Assembly: GCA_008711295.1 (NCBI GenBank)
Contig: VUYV01000212.1
Span: 528,564 to 592,563, forward strand
Source of the DNA: Anarhynchus alexandrinus
Taxonomy: Eukaryota > Chordata > Aves > Charadriiformes > Charadriidae
Direction: 5' to 3'
Length of the DNA stretch: 64,000 nucleotides
Shown here piece after piece: positions 52,901 to 61,543 of this stretch (positions are counted from its first letter, which is position 1; the number at the start of each line of letters is the position of its first letter). The notes below the pieces were generated by a model. That model worked only from the letters and a program-made list of their open reading frames with translations, searched no databases and had not been told where the DNA came from. The translations under genes were made by a program, and so were the position numbers.

Positions 52901-55900
52901 AATTGCTGCTCTCAGTACAGGTTCCTAGTGCATCCTTGTTTGGAGTGAATCAAGGACTATGTTTATTTTTTTTTTATTGTTGACAGTCTTTAAGTGGTCT
53001 ATAGCATGCTATCACACTGGTGTTATGAGGATCATTGGAAAACTTACTTGGTTGGGTTGATAACTTCATATTTTGAGAAGAATAGTGTTGTGGCCACATA
53101 GCTGGTTTTGTGGTTCGTTCTTTTGCGCACATCTAAACTGTGAGCATAATCTAGAGTTGTGGTTTTTGATGACCACAGATGAAATAATGGAGATCTGGCT
53201 TATTCTGTTAATTTGAGCCAGCTCTGAACATGACATCTAGCTTGAGGCTCGGCATCATTACAGTGGTGCCTGCATCTTGGGGAAAGTAAAGGGCCAGTTT
53301 TGCCCAGGTGGAGCAACCGGGAGAAGTAGCAGCTGCTGCAGTAGCCTGTCAGCTCCCCGCTGGGACAGAGGATGGAGCAGTGCTAACAGGGAGTAGTTGA
53401 GCAGGCTCTCAAAGATCTGGGATGACTGAGAAGGATGCAGACTGTGTGAGGAAGAGGAGGGGCTGAGAGAAGAAGGAAAGGATGTAGCAAGGCTAGGCAG
53501 GAGGAGGAGGTAGAAAATGCGGAGTTCTCTCCACCGCGTTGAGAATCATTGCTGTATATTATGGTTGTGTCTGACAGTAATTCATTAAAAGGCTAATGAT
53601 TTTTACATACTTCATCTAATATTTATTTGGGAAGAAACTTTTTCTCCTATGACTGGTTTTAATTTTCCTTCTCTGGGCTGGAACGGTTTGGTATTGAAAC
53701 TGGTAATTCTCCACAAGTCTTCCTTTGTTGAAGGATATTTTAAATAAGAATACCACATAATCTGTTATTTGAAAAGGTTTCCTTGGAGTAGAAACACAGG
53801 TATTTTGTGGCATTTCTACTCTTTCAGGCCAATGTGAATATAGAGGTAGAGTACGGTAGTGTTTGTAGATGGCTGCTTATTATGTGGCCTCAAACATCTG
53901 TGTCAGCTTCAGAACTGTAATATTTTACCTCCCACTATATAGGCTCTAAAACAATGCAGCAAACAAAGACATACCTTATTGTGCTCTTTTCCTTCCCTGC
54001 TCCTTCTCTCTCTCCCATTTTCCTTCAATTTATATTCATAGTTTTACTTCCCTGGGGATAACACTGGGTATGGTGAAGGAAGGCAAAAGCAGAGGAAGAA
54101 AAAGGGTAGAGAAGTGAATGTGAGAGGATGGAAGGGCACAGAGGAATGACAGGAAAGTGGTCCAGTGTCCACATGAAATGAGAGTAGGGGACTGAAAATA
54201 TTGTGCTGGTTATGGCTACTCTATTCATCCCAAGTAAAACCCAGAAGTACCGATTTCAGTAACCTGTGGTGGTGCCTCTGGACGTAACTAGTATGTGGAC
54301 CGCAGTGGGTTGGAATGAGGCCTTGTGTCTTAAACGAAAAGCATTTACAAACTTGAAAAAGTACTGGTTTTGAGGACTGGGAATAGGCTCAAGTTTTTCT
54401 TTATTTTAGCCAAGTTCTTTTTTTTTCAGCCACATATTTGGAAAAAAGCAAAATTACATTTATTAAAGAAATCTTAATTTAGCATTTTAGCTGTTGGTTC
54501 ATTTCTTGCATTATTAGAATGTGGATGCTGATTTTAAAAAAATCTGAAAACAGCCAGTGTTTGGTGTGGTTTTTTTTTTTTTTTTTCAAGCAAAGGTTTC
54601 TCCCTGTTTGCTTCTACTCCTGGTTTCTGAAGTGGAATTGAGGTACATGAAACGTTATCAAAACATAACATGAACTTATCTTAAAAACACGGAAGAACAA
54701 AAGGATTCTTGCAGTACTTTATTTATAATGTTGTTCGCATGACTGTGTTAGTACTGTGTTGCCCCGGGAAAAGTTTTAATGCTAAATTTGACTGTGGTTG
54801 ATCTTCTGCCTTTTTTTTTTTTTTTCTCCTTTTGTGTAACAGGTATAAATGACCAAGGATTGTACAGAGTTGTGGGGGTGAGTTCAAAGGTCCAGAGACT
54901 TCTGACTTTGTTGATGGGTATGCCTCTATTTTACAATCATTTTTTCAGTATTTTATTTCATGTTGTTTTACTGTCAATATGTAGTTTTGCAAGCGTCTGC
55001 CTGTAGTTGTTCTTTATATGGGCCAAATCTAGTTTGCTTTAGTTCATGCAAATAATCCCCCTATCATTGTAAGTTCCCCTGGTTTAGCAAGACCAAGATT
55101 AGTTGGTAGGAATAAACCAAGAAAACTGCTATAGGACATGTAGGAGCGAATCATGGGCTTTGTGCAAGGTTGATGTAAGTGGGATTAAAGCAGCCAAAGT
55201 TGAAGGGTCTGATCAGAAAATTCAAAATACCAAATTCAAGAAAGTTTGAAGCTTAATGCTTCATTGTTTGAAGTTTCCGCCTTTCTTCTCCCTTGTCTAA
55301 GATGTACAGGTGTACACGCCCATGCATGTCTTTAGTTAATCACTGTGCAAAATAAGACATTTAGTTTAAGCCTACTGGCAAAGAGCTCTTTGGTTTAAGA
55401 GGAGGAATATGATATACGTATTAATAATAACTATGTGTCAAGGCAGGAGACAGATGGAGAAAGGATTTGTTTTTATAAACTTAGTAGTATAGCTCTGGTA
55501 AGTGGGTAACATCTTAGACTCTTTTATACCTAGTTAGCCATGTGTAGCTTTTAAGATTTTTTTGATTCATAAAATTATTCTCAGAAACCTTGTCATGTCN
55601 NNNNNCATCTTTAATCCCAGTGACTGTAGTTCTCTTGCCACCCTGCTGTCCCTAGGGAAAAAAAAAAAAAAAAGTGTTGGCACCTGGATGAAATCTCTTG
55701 TCTGCTTGATATCTCTCACCAAAGTAGTAGCCATGACTGCAAGATGTGTCGTGTTTCCCAATTTCTTGTCCTGAGCACTGACAGTACATGCAGTCAGACA
55801 AGACCACTGGGATTAGTTCATTTTTATAGAGCTTCCAAACCTGTCACTTGACAGCAAAGGTCTGATTCTCAGGGATTCATTGGTATGCAAAGAAGCTTGT

Positions 55901-58900
55901 TTGCAGTTTGCACCAGGCTCTTCTCCAGAACCATGCATGCTCCATCTGTGCTGATAACACAGTGTTCTTTGGCACTGCAAACTGGAGGAAGCCAGAAAGT
56001 GAATTCATTTCATTACCCCAGACATTATGTGAATGACAAAGCGCTTTTATATTATATGCTGCTGTCAGTTCAGTGCCACCTGTAAGACTTTTTCTTTTCC
56101 TTCCTTTCTTTTTTCAAACAGGCTGTCTCTTCAGAAATGATAAGACATCAGGCTTGAGGACCTGCATGTCATATCAATCTGTCATAATGACCTTGCTAAA
56201 TATTAATTTATGATATCTTACTTTAATCAATATTAACAGCACCCTGAAGTTCTCCATTAGTGCACATAAACCTGCCTGTATCTTTAAAGTATTGTAGCAA
56301 GAGGCTCTTTTTGGAAATATGAACTGGGATTAATAAAAATGACTGATCTATAACAGATTCTCATGGTTGTTTATCTGTGTTGGAGTTAGCCTCAACAAAC
56401 AATAACCGTCTTTAGCCATTGATCATAGGAAGAATGATGTGTTATCACTCAGAGTCTCGATTAAATGCATTTGATAATTTAAGATGTTTTTCAGTTTTGT
56501 TCTTACTGGCTTAGCTTGGGCGTGCAGGTCTGGCAGGCAAATTTTCATCTTTGCCATTAGTGGTATCCAAATTAAATAGACTCAAGTTGCCAGTGGTTCA
56601 GTAGCAGCTGGAAGAGTTTACTGGGGATTCCAGCATCTGCTTTTAGTTATTTTTTAAAATTAGAAACATTTTTTGTCATTCCCAAGACTGATATATTTAT
56701 TTGAAGTAGGAAGAATACAGTGGTATCAAGACGAGGCACAATACCGAACAGAAAAAAGTTAGGGTGCAAGCAGGTGCTCTTTTTCTGATGATTTGTTGAA
56801 AGCAATCCTATCTGTGCTCTTTATCTATCTGTCCTCAGAGAAGAATAAAGAGGGTTTCTTTTTGATATACAGTGGTACAGAGAATTTAAAATGACTGATT
56901 AATCTTTAATCCTTTGTCTCTGGGTATACTCTTAGATACCCTTTTATATGAAAGACCTTTTCAGAATCATAGAAACCTCATATTAACTTTCTGTATTTTA
57001 AAATGTTTGATAAGATTTCAAAGTATTTTAAGCTACCTGTCATTGACCATGAGGCTCACAGTCTGAAAGGCCCAAAGTGCAAAAAAGAGTCTTCCAAATG
57101 GTAACCAGGGACATAATAGCATCTAGTTTTCTATCTTTTTCAGAATATTTTCTATAAAATTTGGGAAAGTACATTGAGAGTTAAGAGAGTATGAGAAGAC
57201 CAATATATGCTTTTCCAATACTATGAATGCACAGATTTTCATCTTTAATGTAAAAATCCAGTGAAACTAAGTCTTCTGTAAAATGAGGCTGAGCAATTAA
57301 ATATACAATTCTGCTTTTAAAAAAAAAAAGTTAATTTTGCAATTAACTTAGTCCTTGAAGTTACTTGTAACAAGCATTGTGCTATGTTGATCTAGTTTGC
57401 AGCAATAATCTTGTCTAAATTTAAGTGAGGCATTTGGTAAGGAAAACACTCATTACATTTCAAGGGAAAATGTTAAATTAACCTGGTATCATTGTAAACA
57501 GGGATACAGAGTTAGGACTTCCAATGTTATGGGAATTTGTTATAAGCAATTGAGAGTGTTGTCAGCTGTCAGGAGGCTCAGTTCTTGAAATGCATCAGGG
57601 ACCAATTCCTGTTACATCTATGATCTACGTAATAGATCTGATGTGGCTTATTTCATACGAGCTGCCTGCATAGATTTCGTGCAAGCTACTATATAGGTCA
57701 GCTTTCATACAGACCCTTGCTGGTGGTGAAGTGACTGCTAAGGACTTGGAGCTTCTACTGAGAAGTTCAGTTTTGATTTCTGATACTGCCTGGCGTGAAA
57801 AATGCAACATTACATGTTGTAGAAGAAGACTTTCAGGAACCTCTGCCTTTTCAAAACCAACAGCTTTCAAAACAATTACACTGAATTCCTTATTATTTTA
57901 TACATGGTAAATGACAGTGTGCATACACTCCTACAGTGGGCATATTGCATATGAAAGCAGAGAGAGTTTCCTCCTAACCTAGTTTAGTGAACTGGACTGT
58001 TTTTATAAACTCTAGCTCCCTTATTGTCAGAAAGATTTGCATAAAATTTAGAGCCGAACTGTCAAAAGCTGTTCCATAAATGTGCATGGTTATTTTTATA
58101 TGCGTAAAGTTGCCATTCAGTGCACAGTGGCTGCTATGTGAACAAGTAGCATGAAAACTAGTAGAGTAATTTTTGAAATCCCAGTTGAAGTTCCAGTTCA
58201 TATAATGGCCTGGGATGTTTGAAGTAGAGGGAAAAATAGAGCAGGAGCAGTCAAATATATGGGGTGGTGGGGCACAGAGCTATGTAGGACAACAGTCAAA
58301 CCAAAAGTGAAAAAAATGTCTAAGTCTTGATGGCTTCTACAGTCAAACTAGGGATTGTTTGGGGTTGGTAGCAAGCCCAGATTATTTTTTTTTATTATTT
58401 TTATTTTTTGTCCCAAGAGGTAATGAAATATGTCAGCAATATCTTTGATTTTTTTTCTCTTAAGAGGCTTGCTTTGTTATTCAGACGCTTGTTATTTTCC
58501 TCCCCAAATTCACCAACAAATTTCACATAACCGAGTGCATCCTTTCACTATAAAGGAGGTTGATGATTATGAAGCAGTTATTTAAAAACTGGATATTACA
58601 TGTGGTTTAGTAACAAAATCCCCATAGAGTTCACTAGTTTCTGATGTGATGGCAGTTTTTATTTAATTAATTCAGTAGAAAGGTTTTCTTCTCAAAAAGG
58701 AGAATTTGAACACAGAAACAGCTAGCATGCTAAAAAGAGGAAAAAAGAAACTCTTTCCTGAGACAATCTTGAGTATTTTGGGTGGTGGTTGGCTAGTAAC
58801 AATTTGGTAGAAAATGTTATCTGACTTGTATTTTAAAATGAGATTTAAATAATTGATATAATGAGGGAGAATATTCAGTTACAGAAATAATTGCTTGGCA

Positions 58901-61543
58901 CAGCCTTTAGAACAGAATTATTTAGTCCCAGAAAAAGGACTGCACCTTTAATCAGGGATCCTAATTTGATTTTTTAAATGTGTCTGTCATTTGTCTGACA
59001 AACAAAGTAACAAATGAATTCTGAATTGTATGAACTGGTCAACACGTAATCTGTGTCAGCGACTGCTGTAGTTTACTGTGGTGACTGATGGAAACACGTA
59101 GCAGTAATAATAACAGAAGCTCAAGCACTTGAAGTTACCAAATACATTGGGCTAAGTTTGGCATACATGTGATCTTCTTGTGTCAACTAGCTATTGCTTC
59201 CTGTTTTGAGGTCAAAAGGGTTTTTTTTTTGATTGCAAAACATTCCAATGTGCTGTGTTGTTTTTTATGTTCTGTCAAAAAAATCTTTCACCTGATGGGT
59301 CATTCAGATGTATGACTGTTCGATTTGATCTGTCTTCTTATAAGACTGTACCAGCTAACCTGGTAAAAGATGGGAGGAGTTCTGTGAACCTGACAAATGG
59401 TCAAGCAAGCAAGTATTTTTTCCCTTTGGCTAAAACTGATCAAGTAAGGGAAACATTCAGGCCATCTTGTAGAGGAAAGTTACTGACAGAGGAGAGTCCT
59501 TTTTATACTTTTGAAGCAACTCTTACAGGTTTTCACACAGTAAGAAGGGTCATACTGCACTTGAGCTATTTTCATCAGCAGTCCAAAATAACAGTTTACA
59601 ATCAAATCTATGGAAAGAATTCAGAAAGGTGTACTTGCATTTTTAAATAATGAAAGAAAAGAGGAAAAGATAAGTTATGCTTAGTGGGTCTTTTTTCTAA
59701 ACTGTTTTTGTACGTTTTTCAGTGTTTGTGTACATCTCTCTGTTTAACTAAAGGGTGTGAAAATATCAATTGCTATAGAGATCTTTTTAAATGAAAGTGA
59801 TTTTAATCCTTCATTAAAGAAAAAAATCAGCAGTAAATACTTTTAAAAACAAAATATGGAAATAGAATTTATAAAGAGGTTTGGATATTAAGTCGTCTTA
59901 GTTTTAACTAATAGTAAGAAGGACATATTGCTTCTACGTTCATGTGAGCAAATACATAATCAAATACAATGTGTTGCTGTTCACGTAGGGCATACTGATT
60001 TAGAATTCGCTTTTTTCATGTCCCTTTTCTCTTTCTGATTATTTTCTAGATGCAAAAACCTGCAATGAAGTTGACCTGGAAAACTCTGTAGATTGGGAAG
60101 TGAAGACAATTACTAGTGCTATGAAGCAATATCTGCGGTAAGCCTGTCTCTCTCATTCATTTATTTATTTGACTATGAATTCTGTGTTCTAATTCTCCTG
60201 TGCAGTGTGTTAAGCTATCTTACTTACTTTTCCTGTGTTTTGGAGTAGAGGTTCTATTTTGTGCAAATACCATGTTTATTACTTGTCTTGGGGGAAGCAA
60301 AATAATTTAGCAACACTAATACTCAAGTTCATATGAGACAAGCCCCAAAACATTTCTGTGTTAGATACATAAACGTTTCTGTGATGGTTCAGAAAGATGA
60401 ATTATTAGTAAAACTTCCTGAGAGTCATTACAGAAAGTCAGCCAATATTGTTAAAAGAGTTTTTTGCCTTTTTGTGTTTTAATGTGGTAGAATGAAAAGG
60501 GAAAAGGTTATAAAATTGTTAATATTTTCCTCTTTTCCTTCTGGCCCTTGCTCTGATGTTCTAGGTGCAATAGTAATAATATTTTGAGTGTTAAAAGTAA
60601 GAATTTTAGATGTGTCCTGTGTTCAAATGGCTTGGCCAATTCCTGATCAAGGTATTTTACTAAATTGCTTAAGAACATAAAACTTTTGTGTATCTCTCAT
60701 CGTGTAACACAAATACAGCATTTTAAATCTGCTAATCTGCTGGTTTTATTAAATGAAGTATTACTGCAACCACTATCAAAGAATACTGAAGAACTATTAT
60801 CAAGATAAAAGTCTCTCTTACAGCATGTAGGAAAGAATAAAAAAAAAAAAGTCGGAAACAAAACAAAAAGTGCACGTTGAAGTATTTCCCACCTACAGTA
60901 TTTCCCATCTGAGTGTTTACTCCAATATTTTATAAGCATCCATAAAGTCAACTTAATAAATGAAGGCCTTAACTCTGATGTTTTAACTCTCATTTCCATT
61001 ATTCAGTACATTTTTCATTGATGGCTAAGGTTTTCAATTTCAATTTTTCTATTTGAAATACTTCAGAATTTTGATTTGTGAATGGCTACTGTTCAGCAAA
61101 CTTACTGTTTTAGGACCGTTATTTTTTCCCAGTTGTGATTCTTTGCATTTTAAAAACACTAACGAAGACTTAATTACATCGTATACGTGTACAATCTTCA
61201 TCTGAGAAACAGACTCAGTCTTGTAATTTGGAAAGGTGCCCTGTGATAGACTTGAGGCATCACTTCAGCTCATGGAAGGTGAATGCAAGTATTTAGTCTT
61301 TATTTTCCTGATAATACCAAGTTGTCTATTCGCTCTGGGAATCACTGAATTCAAGGGCCACCATACTAATGGTTGCATCCAGTGTGAGGACTATACTACT
61401 GAATGTTGAAAAGGTTTCCTGCTTAGAGTAAATACAAATAGAAAAGAGTATAGCTAAATTTATTATGTCATCCTTGTTTTACAGAAGCCTTCCAGAACCA
61501 CTGATGACATATGAGTTGCATGGAGAATTCATCATTCCTGCCA
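12047..61543 (+). CDS. ARHGAP10: ARHGAP10 (GRAF2) Rho GTPase-activating protein, 15 internal exons, partial at both ends
   Basis: Spliced product of 15 exons (1293 nt, 431 codons), with every junction in frame and bounded by AG and GT. Domain order is BAR (about residues 52-250), PH (about 265-370), a short linker, then the start of RhoGAP (from about 385). Diagnostic stretches include [12 protein letters not shown] in the BAR domain, GYLYVQEK and KLWMEALDG in PH, and GLYRVVG (arginine finger) with LPEPLMTYE in RhoGAP. Known family role: GRAF proteins bind curved membranes through BAR-PH and stimulate GTP hydrolysis on RhoA and Cdc42, acting in endocytosis and actin control. Family members are about 750-800 residues, so roughly 55% of the protein is here. 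The start codon, the rest of RhoGAP and the SH3 domain lie outside. ARHGAP26 is the closest alternative but fits less well at [18 protein letters not shown] and [13 protein letters not shown]. Assignment is from remembered family sequence, not a search. Confidence 0.95.
12143..12228 (+). other. ARHGAP10: intron 2, 86 bp
   Basis: Bounded by gtaggt and ttacag. It is far shorter than every other intron in the window, the next shortest being about 1.1 kb. It contains nothing else recognisable. Confidence 0.93.
12229..12290 (+). CDS. ARHGAP10: ARHGAP10 exon 3 (BAR domain)
   Basis: 62 bp between acceptor tgttacag and donor gtgagt. Completes the split Asp codon and encodes about residues 84-104 ([17 protein letters not shown] followed by REIL). 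Ends in phase 0. Family knowledge places this in the BAR coiled helices that dimerise and bind membrane. Confidence 0.95.
15831..15896. repeat. 22-bp tandem repeat, about 3 copies
   Basis: Three head-to-tail units starting at 15831, 15853 and 15875, each opening with gtcctgt. The first two units match at most positions; the third is diverged after its first half. Confidence 0.75.
18721..18759 (+). promoter_or_regulatory. possible intronic polyadenylation site or retroposed 3' end
   Basis: AATAAA at 18721-18726, then 23 bases, then an A10 run at 18750-18759, followed by G/T-rich gctggttctggtgg. That is the layout of a mammalian-type poly(A) signal with downstream element, or of a retroposed transcript end. 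No parent transcript or target-site duplication was recognised. Confidence 0.35.
21170..21187. repeat. T18 homopolymer
   Basis: Eighteen T residues within intron 3. Low complexity. Confidence 0.9.
23584..23617. repeat. poly-C tract (34 positions, one N)
   Basis: C run with N at 23602, preceded by a G/T-rich stretch (about 23535-23583) containing gtggtggtgg and a G6 run. The N and the length suggest an unresolved assembly call. Confidence 0.92.
24604..24622 (+). other. potential G-quadruplex
   Basis: G7, GG, G4 and G3 runs separated by single A or T bases give at least four runs of three or more G in 19 bases. A GA-rich stretch (gagagagagaga type) follows to about 24648. Confidence 0.6.
25656..25727 (+). 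CDS. ARHGAP10: ARHGAP10 exon 4 (BAR domain)
   Basis: 72 bp, phase 0 at both ends, encoding about residues 105-128 ([15 protein letters not shown] and then RKEQLGAVK). The acceptor is a good T-rich tract ending tttag. The donor is AAG followed by gtttgt, which lacks the usual purine-A-G at +3 to +5. It is the weakest-looking donor in the gene here. Skipping this exon would remove 24 residues of BAR helix and keep the frame. Confidence 0.95.
25845..25895. repeat. T51 homopolymer
   Basis: Fifty-one consecutive T residues, 118 bases downstream of exon 4. Read on the minus strand it is a poly-A run, but no retroposed body lies next to it. Confidence 0.95.
27650..27698 (-). other. C-rich tract, potential minus-strand G-quadruplex
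   Basis: At least six runs of three or more C on the + strand (ccc, cccc, ccc, ccc, ccc, C8, cccc), so the minus strand has matching G runs and the + strand could form an i-motif. Confidence 0.6.
28356..28371. promoter_or_regulatory. paired POU octamer-like site
   Basis: atttgcacatgcaaat is a nearly perfect palindrome with the octamer ATGCAAAT on the right and a one-mismatch copy in the opposite orientation on the left. The layout resembles the palindromic Oct dimer element (PORE) with one extra base. Function is inferred only. Confidence 0.4.
28432..28464. repeat. T-rich tract
   Basis: Thirty-three bases of T interrupted by three C residues, ending in a run of 18 T. Low complexity. Confidence 0.9.
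28950..29051 (+). CDS. ARHGAP10: ARHGAP10 exon 5 (BAR domain)
   Basis: 102 bp, phase 0 at both ends, acceptor tgtctag, donor gtattg. Encodes about residues 129-162, a highly charged helix that begins [17 protein letters not shown] and ends LSAAKKK-like in family members; here it reads [12 protein letters not shown]. The Lys-rich character fits a membrane-facing BAR helix. Confidence 0.95.
29052..32227 (+). other. ARHGAP10: ARHGAP10 intron 5
   Basis: Donor gtattg, acceptor tgtgcag. Contains an 8-bp-arm hairpin at 30178-30200 and short A/T runs. No gene or interspersed repeat recognised. Confidence 0.85.
32228..32338 (+). CDS. ARHGAP10: ARHGAP10 exon 6 (BAR domain)
   Basis: 111 bp, phase 0 at both ends, acceptor tgtgcag, consensus donor gtaagt. 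Encodes about residues 163-199, including [20 protein letters not shown] and ending FECVEP. GRAF family members share the FYELSLEYV and QERK segments of the BAR domain. Confidence 0.96.
32339..34432 (+). other. ARHGAP10: ARHGAP10 intron 6
   Basis: Donor gtaagt, acceptor tttcag. T-rich runs near 32681-32694 and 33311-33337. Nothing else recognised. Confidence 0.85.
34433..34537 (+). CDS. ARHGAP10: ARHGAP10 exon 7 (BAR domain)
   Basis: 105 bp, phase 0 at both ends, acceptor tttcag, donor gtaagt. Encodes about residues 200-234: [19 protein letters not shown], then [16 protein letters not shown]. The LSFFQG form favours ARHGAP10 over ARHGAP26, which I recall as having LAFLQG here. Confidence 0.96.
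34538..38410 (+). other. ARHGAP10: ARHGAP10 intron 7
   Basis: Donor gtaagt, acceptor gttttag. Contains a CTCF-like site at 34674-34688 and a C-rich stretch near 36409-36483. No exon or repeat recognised. Confidence 0.85.
34674..34688 (-). promoter_or_regulatory. CTCF-like binding site
   Basis: On the minus strand the bases read CCAGGAGATGGCGCT. Against the core consensus CCASYAGRKGGCRSY it matches 14 of 15 positions, differing only at position 5. CTCF sites mark insulators and loop anchors. Occupancy is unproven. Confidence 0.5.
38411..38540 (+). CDS. ARHGAP10: ARHGAP10 exon 8 (BAR end, PH start)
   Basis: 130 bp, acceptor gttttag, donor gtaagg. Encodes about residues 235-277 plus the first base of an Arg codon. 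[20 protein letters not shown] closes the BAR helices. After a short polar stretch, GYLYVQEK is the first beta strand of the PH domain. Confidence 0.96.
38541..40208 (+). other. ARHGAP10: ARHGAP10 intron 8
   Basis: Donor gtaagg, acceptor ttatgtag. AT-rich unique sequence; nothing recognised. Confidence 0.85.
40209..40315 (+). CDS. ARHGAP10: ARHGAP10 exon 9 (PH domain)
   Basis: 107 bp, acceptor ttatgtag, donor gtaagt. Encodes about residues 278-313: [18 protein letters not shown], then a strand with [12 protein letters not shown]. The SWVKHYC segment is the second PH beta strand, and the basic residues of the strand1-strand2 loop typically contact phosphoinositides. Ends in phase 0. Confidence 0.96.
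40316..41959 (+). other. ARHGAP10: ARHGAP10 intron 9
   Basis: Donor gtaagt, acceptor ttcacag. AT-rich unique sequence; nothing recognised. Confidence 0.85.
41960..42054 (+). CDS. ARHGAP10: ARHGAP10 exon 10 (PH domain)
   Basis: 95 bp, acceptor ttttcacag, donor gtaagc. Encodes about residues 314-344 plus two bases of an Arg codon: [15 protein letters not shown], then [16 protein letters not shown]. The DRRFCFD strand is conserved across GRAF paralogues. Confidence 0.96.
42055..45961 (+). other. ARHGAP10: ARHGAP10 intron 10
   Basis: Donor gtaagc, acceptor ttttgcag. Unique sequence with a short GA-rich stretch near 45160-45178. No exon or repeat recognised. Confidence 0.85.
45962..46043 (+). 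CDS. ARHGAP10: ARHGAP10 exon 11 (PH C-terminal helix)
   Basis: 82 bp, acceptor ttttgcag, donor gtaagt. Completes the split Arg and encodes about residues 346-372: [19 protein letters not shown], then EALDGKEA. The Trp codon at 46014-46016 is the invariant tryptophan of the PH C-terminal helix. Confidence 0.96.
46044..47169 (+). other. ARHGAP10: ARHGAP10 intron 11
   Basis: Donor gtaagt, acceptor tgtattag. Nothing recognised. Confidence 0.85.
47170..47212 (+). CDS. ARHGAP10: ARHGAP10 exon 12 (43-bp PH-RhoGAP linker exon)
   Basis: 43 bp, acceptor ttgtattag, consensus donor gtaagt. Encodes 14 codons, [14 protein letters not shown], plus the first base of a Ser codon. It fits between exons 11 and 13 in phase. 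The sequence is poorly conserved against the mammalian linker as I remember it, so the call rests on phase, splice sites and position. Because 43 is not a multiple of three, skipping it would shift the frame. Confidence 0.85.
47213..48499 (+). other. ARHGAP10: ARHGAP10 intron 12
   Basis: Donor gtaagt, acceptor tttctag. A T-rich run near 47755-47776; nothing else recognised. Confidence 0.85.
48500..48565 (+). CDS. ARHGAP10: ARHGAP10 exon 13 (RhoGAP start)
   Basis: 66 bp, acceptor tttctag, donor gtaatg. Encodes about residues 387-408: S, then [20 protein letters not shown] and R, plus one base of Gly. This is the first helix of the RhoGAP domain in the GRAF family. Confidence 0.96.
48566..54842 (+). 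other. ARHGAP10: ARHGAP10 intron 13 (6.3 kb)
   Basis: Donor gtaatg, acceptor gtaacag. Holds a 27-bp duplication at 51078-51131, purine-rich stretches near 53395-53515 and 54073-54160, a T17 run at 54570-54586 and the T15 run at 54811-54825 that forms the exon 14 pyrimidine tract. No gene recognised. Confidence 0.85.
51078..51131. repeat. 27-bp tandem duplication
   Basis: Two adjacent 27-bp units beginning at 51078 and 51105, sharing gtgggtggaaa and agtct and differing at about six positions. Confidence 0.75.
54843..54917 (+). CDS. ARHGAP10: ARHGAP10 exon 14 (RhoGAP arginine finger)
   Basis: 75 bp, acceptor gtgtaacag after a 15-nt T tract, donor gtatgc. Encodes about residues 409-433: [20 protein letters not shown], then LTLLM, plus one base of Asp. 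The Arg of GLYR, codon 54866-54868, is the catalytic arginine finger by family alignment, so the GAP active site appears intact. Confidence 0.97.
54918..60049 (+). other. ARHGAP10: ARHGAP10 intron 14
   Basis: Donor gtatgc, acceptor ttttctag. Includes a 6-base N gap at 55600-55605 and long unique AT-rich stretches, of which 56120-57350 is a possible conserved noncoding block. A 131-codon open frame at 59255-59650 has no recognisable family. Confidence 0.85.
55600..55605. other. assembly gap (6 N)
   Basis: Six consecutive N. Single N calls also occur at 6803, 17723 and 23602. Confidence 0.98.
60050..60137 (+). CDS. ARHGAP10: ARHGAP10 exon 15 (RhoGAP)
   Basis: 88 bp, acceptor attttctag, donor gtaagc. 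Encodes about residues 434-462: [19 protein letters not shown], then [10 protein letters not shown], plus two bases of Arg. The TITSA.K.YLR helix is typical of the GRAF RhoGAP fold. Confidence 0.96.
60138..61484 (+). other. ARHGAP10: ARHGAP10 intron 15
   Basis: Donor gtaagc, acceptor ttttacag. AT-rich; nothing recognised. Confidence 0.85.
61485..61543 (+). CDS. ARHGAP10: ARHGAP10 exon 16 (RhoGAP)
   Basis: 59 bp, acceptor ttttacag, donor gtaaat. Completes the split Arg and encodes about residues 464-482, [19 protein letters not shown], plus one base. LPEPLMTYE is the conserved RhoGAP motif that packs against the GTPase. The next exon, expected to continue with the INAIHFLV-type helix, is not seen before 64000. 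If the donor is unused the frame stays open to a TAG at 61690-61692. Confidence 0.95.

Noticed and set aside
12047..61543. ARHGAP26 (GRAF1), ARHGAP42 or OPHN1 as the gene identity
   Set aside because: Several exons carry residues I associate with ARHGAP10 ([31 protein letters not shown]) rather than the paralogues. A protein search would settle it.
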